Source: Anaerovorax odorimutans DSM 5092 (GTDB lineage: Bacteria; Bacillota; Clostridia; Peptostreptococcales; Anaerovoracaceae). From it: a stretch of 37,970 nucleotides of DNA. Position 1 is the stretch's first letter. Every line of letters starts with the position of its first letter. The position numbers and the translations under genes are program-made. The stretch spans positions 1 through 37,970 of the forward strand of contig NZ_AUFC01000026.1 in NCBI RefSeq assembly GCF_000426305.1. Reading direction: 5' to 3'. The notes beneath the pieces were generated by a model that saw nothing but the letters and a program-made list of their open reading frames with translations, was not told where the DNA came from and made no database searches. Below, piece by piece: positions 33,978-37,970 of the stretch.

Positions 33978-34388
33978 ATGCAAAATTTACAATATATAAA
34001 TACAACCGTTTTGGCATATATGGGAGATGCGGTTTATGAAGTTTATGTCAGAAAGTTTGTAATAGAATCAGGACAAGTTCATGCGAATAAATTGCATAGA
34101 TTGTCTGTTAAATATGTAAAAGCAGAAGGGCAGGCCAAGGCACTAAAGCTTTTATTTGATGAACTGACTCCAAATGAACAAAATTTGGTAAAAAGAGCCA
34201 GAAATAAGAAAATTACTTCCAAGCCAAAAAATGCAGATCCTATAATTTATAAATTGGCAACAGCTTTTGAAGCCTTAATTGGATATTTATATTTATCTAA
34301 TGATGTAAAGCGATTAGAAGATATAGTTCAGAAATCTTTTCTTATGATTGATGGAGGAAAGTATGACGGAGAAACAAACGAGAAATAA
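33978..34388 (+). CDS. mrnC: Mini-RNase III, 23S rRNA maturase
   Basis: A 136-residue RNase III-type nuclease without the dsRNA-binding domain; it trims the ends of 23S rRNA precursor. The catalytic signature is AYMGDAVYEVYVR (Asp17) and the second acidic helix ATAFEALIGYLYL. The intervening helices (LHRLSVKYVKAEGQAKAL, RARNKKITSKPKNADPIIYK) match the family. Its 3' end overlaps the next gene by 26 bases. Confidence 0.94.
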   Translation: MQNLQYINTTVLAYMGDAVYEVYVRKFVIESGQVHANKLHRLSVKYVKAEGQAKALKLLFDELTPNEQNLVKRARNKKITSKPKNADPIIYKLATAFEALIGYLYLSNDVKRLEDIVQKSFLMIDGGKYDGETNEK

Positions 34389-34845
34389 ATTTCGTGATAT
34401 TATTGGTGATTATTTTAAAACTAATAGACAGATAGCTAAAGAAGAAAGCAAAAGAGAAGGTTATAAAGGAGCCTTATCAAACAGAGAGAAATCAATGATT
34501 TTAGTTATTGTTATTCTGATTTTGATTCTTATTGTAAAATCTTGTTTTTTAGATGAAGTAAGAAACCTTACGCCAAAAGAGGAACAATTTAAAGACTTTG
34601 TAGAATATTCAATTTCTGAAAAATACAATGGGAGCATGGAAAAAATAGGAATAATTAATTATAGAATTTATGATATATATGTTGCAGCTGAAAATGAAAA
34701 AACAAAATTGAATTATACTGATCCAAATACAAAGGAAAAGGTTAACGTTGTTTTAAATGATAGATATAATGCAAGAGTTAGAGGCTACTTTCTTTGGGTA
34801 ATACCTATAAAACACTTTTCGGTTACAGCACCAAAGGTAACATAA
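34363..34845 (+). CDS. Single-span membrane protein, unknown function
   Basis: A 160-residue protein. ATG at 34363 is chosen because GGAGGAAA lies 3-10 bases upstream; an earlier in-frame ATG at 34348 is inside mrnC without an RBS. A charged cytoplasmic N-part (about 1-43) leads to one span (about 46-66, ILVIVILILILIVKSCF) and an outer domain (about 67-160) with no recognised motif. The Cys just after the span is not in a lipobox context that I would trust. I do not recognise the family. Its overlap with mrnC suggests it belongs to that transcript. Confidence 0.75.
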   Translation: MTEKQTRNKFRDIIGDYFKTNRQIAKEESKREGYKGALSNREKSMILVIVILILILIVKSCFLDEVRNLTPKEEQFKDFVEYSISEKYNGSMEKIGIINYRIYDIYVAAENEKTKLNYTDPNTKEKVNVVLNDRYNARVRGYFLWVIPIKHFSVTAPKVT

Positions 34846-34867
34846 AAATGAAATAGGAGAGAATAAT

Positions 34868-35698
34868 ATGAGTAAAGCAGATAAGATATTTGTATGCATG
34901 TGCGAAGATATATTAAAAAATGGTTATTCTTCAAATGGACAAGTAGTAAGAGCTAGATGGGAAGATGGATCTCCTGCTCATACTATAAAAAAGTTTGGAG
35001 TAATTAATAGATATAATTTAGAAGAAGAATTTCCTGCATTGACATTAAGGCCAACTCCTATAAAATCAGCAGTTGATGAACTATTATGGATTTGGCAGAA
35101 AAAGTCCAATCAAGTAAAAGATTTAAAAACACATATTTGGGATTCATGGGCAGATGATGAGGGAACAATAGGTAAAGCTTATGGTTATCAGCTTGGAGTA
35201 AAATACGATTTTGCGCAGGGTAGGATGGATCAAGTGGATAACGTTTTATGGCAGTTAAAAAATACACCATATTCAAGGCGTATTATGACTAATATATATA
35301 ATTTCTCTGATTTAAATGAAATGGGTCTTGAGCCTTGTGCATACAGTATGACTTTTAATGTAACAGGTAATAAATTAAATGCCATATTAAATCAACGTTC
35401 TCAGGACATATTAGTAGCTAATAATTGGAATGTAGTTCAATATGCCATATTAGTTCATATGTTTGCACAAGTAAGCAATCTTAATGTGGGAGAGCTTGTA
35501 CATGTGGTTTCGGATGCACATATTTATGATAGACACATTCCTTTAATAGAAGAGCTTATTAGTAGACCTCAATATAAAGCGCCAAAAGTTGTACTAAATC
35601 CGGATATAAAAAATTTCTATGATTTTACTACAGAGGATATTTTAATAGAAGATTATAAGTCGGGGAATCAGATTAAAGCAATTCCAGTAGCTATATAA
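34868..35698 (+). CDS. thyA: Thymidylate synthase ThyA
   Basis: The 276-residue enzyme methylates dUMP with methylene-tetrahydrofolate, releasing dihydrofolate. The catalytic Cys is in LEPCAYSM, and the RSxD element is NQRSQDILVANNWNVVQY. The dUMP contacts SDAHIYDRH and the folate-side IWDSWADDEG are present. It is a divergent branch: the usual PCH is PCA and the usual RSCD is RSQD. AATAGGAGAG precedes the ATG. Because the reaction makes dihydrofolate, the adjacent folA is its natural partner. Confidence 0.95.
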   Translation: MSKADKIFVCMCEDILKNGYSSNGQVVRARWEDGSPAHTIKKFGVINRYNLEEEFPALTLRPTPIKSAVDELLWIWQKKSNQVKDLKTHIWDSWADDEGTIGKAYGYQLGVKYDFAQGRMDQVDNVLWQLKNTPYSRRIMTNIYNFSDLNEMGLEPCAYSMTFNVTGNKLNAILNQRSQDILVANNWNVVQYAILVHMFAQVSNLNVGELVHVVSDAHIYDRHIPLIEELISRPQYKAPKVVLNPDIKNFYDFTTEDILIEDYKSGNQIKAIPVAI

Positions 35699-35743
35699 TG
35701 ATTTTAATTATTAGGTATTATATAAAATGTAGGAAGGGATAAT

Positions 35744-36229
35744 ATGAAGGCAATAGTTGCAGTTGATAAAAATTGGGGAATTGGAAAAAATGGGGAACTC
35801 TTAGCACACTTATCAGGAGATTTAAAATATTTTAAAGAAAGAACACTTGGAAAAGTTGTTATAATGGGTAGGAAAACCTTTGAATCTTTACCTGGTAAAA
35901 AACCATTAAAAGGGAGAACCAATATAGTTCTTACAGAAGATAAAAAGTTTGATGCTGATTGTGTTGTTTGTGGTTCAATTGAAATATTGAAGAATAAGCT
36001 TAATAAATATGATGATGAAGACATTTTTATAATAGGTGGGGCTAAGGTATATGAGCAGTTTTTACCTTATTGTGATACTTATTATGTAACAAAAATAGAT
36101 GAAAGCTTTCCTGCTGACAGATATATTGAAAATTTAGATGAAAATAAAAATTTTTATAAATATTGGGAAAGTGAACTTCAGAGTGAAAATGAAATCAAAT
36201 ATAAATTTGTAGAATATAGGAGAAAATAA
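35744..36229 (+). CDS. folA: Dihydrofolate reductase
   Basis: A 161-residue NADPH-dependent reductase that regenerates tetrahydrofolate. Conserved parts are VDKNWGIGKNGELLAHL, the NADPH-binding VIMGRKTFESLPG and the C-terminal DIFIIGGAKVYEQFLPYCD. GAAGGGATA lies before the ATG. It follows thyA by 45 bases. The product may be a target of trimethoprim-type inhibitors as for the family in general; nothing in the sequence signals a resistant variant. Confidence 0.95.
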   Translation: MKAIVAVDKNWGIGKNGELLAHLSGDLKYFKERTLGKVVIMGRKTFESLPGKKPLKGRTNIVLTEDKKFDADCVVCGSIEILKNKLNKYDDEDIFIIGGAKVYEQFLPYCDTYYVTKIDESFPADRYIENLDENKNFYKYWESELQSENEIKYKFVEYRRK

Positions 36230-36230
36230 C

Positions 36231-36971
36231 TTGGCAAATATTATAATTGGAAGAAATCCGGTAATGGAAGCCCTTAAAAGCGAGAGAGAAATAGACAGAT
36301 TAATAGTATTAAAAGATGGAGAAGGGTCGATTAAAAAAATTATTGGAAAAGCAAAAGATAAAAAGCTTCCTATACAATATGCAGATAAATCTACATTAGA
36401 CCGATTGGCAGATGGAAATGTACATCAAGGTGTAATAGCCTATGTTTCAGAATATGAATATTGGGATGTTGATGAAATTTTAAAGCTTGCGGAAAAACGA
36501 GGCGAAGATCCTTTCATAATTATACTTGATGGAATTGAAGATCCTCATAATTTAGGAGCTATAATACGAAGTGCAGACGGAGCAGGAGCACATGGAGTTA
36601 TAATTCCAAAACGCAGAGCTGTAGGCATTACTGAAACTGTTGCAAAAGCTTCTGCAGGTGCAATAGAATATGTTCCCGTTGCAAGGGTATCTAATATTGT
36701 ACAGGTAATAGAAAAGCTAAAAAAAGTGGGAGTATGGATTGCTGCATGTGATCTTGGGGGAGATACTTATTATGATTCAAATCTTAAGGGGAGTTTTGCT
36801 CTTGTAGTGGGTGGAGAAGGAAAAGGTGTCAGCAGATTGGTTAGAGAAAAATGCGATTTTATTTTATCTATTCCCATGGAGGGACATATTAACTCACTTA
36901 ATGCATCTAATGCAGCTGCGGTTTTAATGTATGAATTAAAAAGACAAAGGGACATGAACAGTAGTGATTAA
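36231..36971 (+). CDS. rlmB: 23S rRNA ribose methyltransferase, SpoU/RlmB family
   Basis: A 246-residue TrmH-class SPOUT enzyme. The N-terminal substrate-binding domain (about 1-75: IIIGRNPVMEALKSEREIDR) is followed by the knotted catalytic domain with motif 1 (LDGIEDPHNLGAIIRSADGA), motif 2 (LVVGGEGKGVSRLV) and motif 3 (IPMEGHINSLNASNAAAVL). It methylates a ribose in 23S rRNA, by analogy with RlmB at G2251. TTG at 36231 is the start, with TAGGAG about 9 bases upstream and only one base after the folA stop codon. Confidence 0.94.
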   Translation: MANIIIGRNPVMEALKSEREIDRLIVLKDGEGSIKKIIGKAKDKKLPIQYADKSTLDRLADGNVHQGVIAYVSEYEYWDVDEILKLAEKRGEDPFIIILDGIEDPHNLGAIIRSADGAGAHGVIIPKRRAVGITETVAKASAGAIEYVPVARVSNIVQVIEKLKKVGVWIAACDLGGDTYYDSNLKGSFALVVGGEGKGVSRLVREKCDFILSIPMEGHINSLNASNAAAVLMYELKRQRDMNSSD

Positions 36972-36992
36972 ATAGGGGAGGAGTAGCTAGGG

Positions 36993-37610
36993 ATGAGTTT
37001 GGATGAGAAATATAAGGATATATCTGACGAAGATATAGTTTTAATGGCTCGGCAGGGAAATGAAGAAGCAGAGGAATATCTAATAAGAAAATATAAAGAT
37101 GTTGTAAGAAGTAAAGCCCATGCTTATTTTATGGTGGGAGCTGATAATGAGGATATTGTTCAGGAAGGAATGATTGGAATCTTCAGGGCAATTAAGAGTT
37201 TCAATATAACTAAACAAACATCTTTTAAAACATTTGCCGAAATTTGTATTAACAGACAAATAATTACGGCAATAAAGAGAGCTACTCGTCTAAAACATTC
37301 TCCGTTAAATATGTCTGTGTCACTGAATAAACCCATAGTTGACAGTGATTCAGTTAAGACTTTGGCAGAAACCCTTTCATCGGACAGCAATTCCGATCCC
37401 GAGGCATTGTATCTTTTAAAAGAAGACCTTGATTACATCGAGGGAAAAGGTTCTGATATTTTCAGTGATTTAGAGCTTAGAGTTTGGAACGAATATTTAC
37501 ACGGCAAAACTTATATTGAAATTGCAGAGATTACAGGGAAAAGTCCAAAAGCTATTGACAATGCAATTCAGAGAACTAAACGTAAATTGGAACATTATTT
37601 AGTAAGGTGA
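36993..37610 (+). CDS. sigH: RNA polymerase sigma-H
   Basis: A 205-residue sigma-70 family factor controlling early sporulation and stationary-phase genes in spore-forming Firmicutes. Region 2 is DEDIVLMARQGNEEAEEYLI through DNEDIVQEGMIGIFRAIKSF and KTFAEICINRQIITAIKRA. Region 4 is YLHGKTYIEIAEITGKSPKA followed by IDNAIQRTKRKLE. Length and sequence fit SigH/Spo0H rather than sigma-D or sigma-F. GGGGAGGAG lies before the ATG, 21 bases after rlmB. Presence of SigH does not prove this strain sporulates. Confidence 0.95.
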   Translation: MSLDEKYKDISDEDIVLMARQGNEEAEEYLIRKYKDVVRSKAHAYFMVGADNEDIVQEGMIGIFRAIKSFNITKQTSFKTFAEICINRQIITAIKRATRLKHSPLNMSVSLNKPIVDSDSVKTLAETLSSDSNSDPEALYLLKEDLDYIEGKGSDIFSDLELRVWNEYLHGKTYIEIAEITGKSPKAIDNAIQRTKRKLEHYLVR

Positions 37611-37709
37611 ATTCTACACAAACAATGTTCTTACAATGTATTGACATTATACTATAAAACATAGTAAAATATGAGACATCATAGGCCTTTGGACTAATAT
37701 AATGAATTG
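37611..37709 (+). other. sigH-tRNA spacer
   Basis: About 100 bases carrying the tRNA promoter (37641-37670). No clear terminator for sigH is seen, so some sigH read-through into the tRNA is possible. Confidence 0.5.
37641..37670 (+). promoter_or_regulatory. Sigma-A promoter of tRNA-Thr/tuf
   Basis: TTGACA (37641-37646), 18-bp spacer, TAAAAT (37665-37670). Perfect -35, one mismatch in -10. Initiation near 37678 would place the tRNA 5' end about 30 bases downstream. Confidence 0.85.
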
Positions 37710-37785
37710 GCTGCTGTAACTCAGGAGGTAGAGTACTACCTTGGTAAGGTAGAAGTCACGGGTTCAAATCCCGTCAGTAGCTCCA
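37710..37785 (+). tRNA. thrT: tRNA-Thr (anticodon GGT), CCA encoded
   Basis: Acceptor GCTGCTG (37710-37716) pairs with CAGTAGC (37775-37781; one G-T pair), discriminator T and encoded CCA. D-arm ACTC/GAGT, anticodon stem CTACC/GGTAG with loop TTGGTAA and anticodon GGT (Thr, reading ACC/ACT). The T-arm ACGGG-TTCAAAT-CCCGT is canonical. It lies between its own promoter and tuf, so tuf mRNA is probably released by RNase P and tRNA 3' processing. Confidence 0.97.
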
Positions 37786-37799
37786 ACATACTTATAACG

Positions 37800-37820
37800 G
37801 AAACCAATGGAGTTGGTTTC
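37800..37820 (+). promoter_or_regulatory. Stem-loop in the tRNA-Thr/tuf leader
   Basis: GAAACCAA (37800-37807), TGGAG loop, TTGGTTTC (37813-37820). A perfect 8-bp stem without a U-tract, so not a terminator; it may protect or regulate the tuf message after tRNA removal. Confidence 0.6.
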
Positions 37821-37857
37821 GGCGATTAATTTAAAATAATAACGGAGGATTAGAAAA

Positions 37858-37970
37858 ATGGCAAAAGCTAAATTCGAGAGAAATAAGCCGCATGTAAACA
37901 TCGGTACAATTGGTCACGTAGACCATGGTAAGACAACACTTACAGCAGCGATAACAACTACATTACAACA
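37858..37970 (+). CDS. tuf: Elongation factor Tu, 5' end only
   Basis: Only the first 37 codons are in the window. They read [20 protein letters not shown] and [11 protein letters not shown], containing the EF-Tu P-loop GHVDHGKT that binds GTP. EF-Tu delivers aminoacyl-tRNA to the ribosome. CGGAGGAT lies about 8 bases before the ATG. The gene runs off the right edge and is not truncated in the genome as far as can be seen. Confidence 0.96.
   Translation, partial: MAKAKFERNKPHVNIGTIGHVDHGKTTLTAAITTTLQ

Overview
The window is AT-rich, densely coded DNA from a motile, low-GC Gram-positive bacterium. Shine-Dalgarno sites are strong (AGGAGG type) and TTG/GTG starts are frequent. The gene set (SigH, CarD, YacL-type PIN/TRAM protein, Mini-RNase III, FapA, CheC/CheD) points to class Clostridia, perhaps a Tissierellales/Sedimentibacter-like lineage. 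The class is well supported; the lineage is a guess made without a database.

Layout. (1) 1-2230: the 3' part of a secreted Kelch/Ig-like protein, a small membrane protein, and a non-coding stretch with inverted repeats. This abuts the surviving C-terminal end of a flagellar rod gene, so a rearrangement or deletion boundary lies near 2200-2250. (2) 2234-12924: flagellar and chemotaxis genes: rod-gene remnant, flgF/flgG-type rod gene, fapA, cheC, cheD; then, on the minus strand, a ParA ATPase coupled to a ComFB-domain protein; then fliD, fliS, a FliT/FlgN-like small protein, cheW and an mcp. (3) 12938-14375: a complete ISL3-family insertion sequence with inverted ends and a perfect 8-bp target duplication (TTTTAAAA), inserted at the foot of the mcp terminator. 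(4) 14438-28326: housekeeping and envelope genes: amidase, radA, a divergent two-component system, carD with tandem promoters, PIN/TRAM protein, a fused ispDF, proS, a TRIC-like protein, split chromate transporter, Nudix hydrolase, cyclophilin, and a LysM/G5/M23 peptidase preceded by a textbook WalR-box direct repeat. (5) 28448-37970: cysE, cysS, a YfcE-type phosphoesterase, a polysaccharide deacetylase with two bactofilins, mrnC, an unknown membrane protein, thyA, folA, rlmB, sigH, tRNA-Thr and the start of tuf.

How it fits together. The flagellar block supplies rod, filament cap and chaperone, and array coupling and adaptation (CheW, CheC, CheD, MCP). The ParA/ComFB pair inside it is a candidate positioning or second-messenger module. 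The right half is the conserved clostridial radA-to-tuf housekeeping region, with several accessory inserts: the two-component system, the chromate/TRIC/Nudix genes, the bactofilin/deacetylase envelope module, and a thyA-folA pair where many relatives are thought to carry thyX. The most interesting items are the ParA-ComFB operon, the bactofilin-deacetylase module, the WalR-like box at the M23 peptidase, the paired repeats before fliD and the truncated rod-gene junction.
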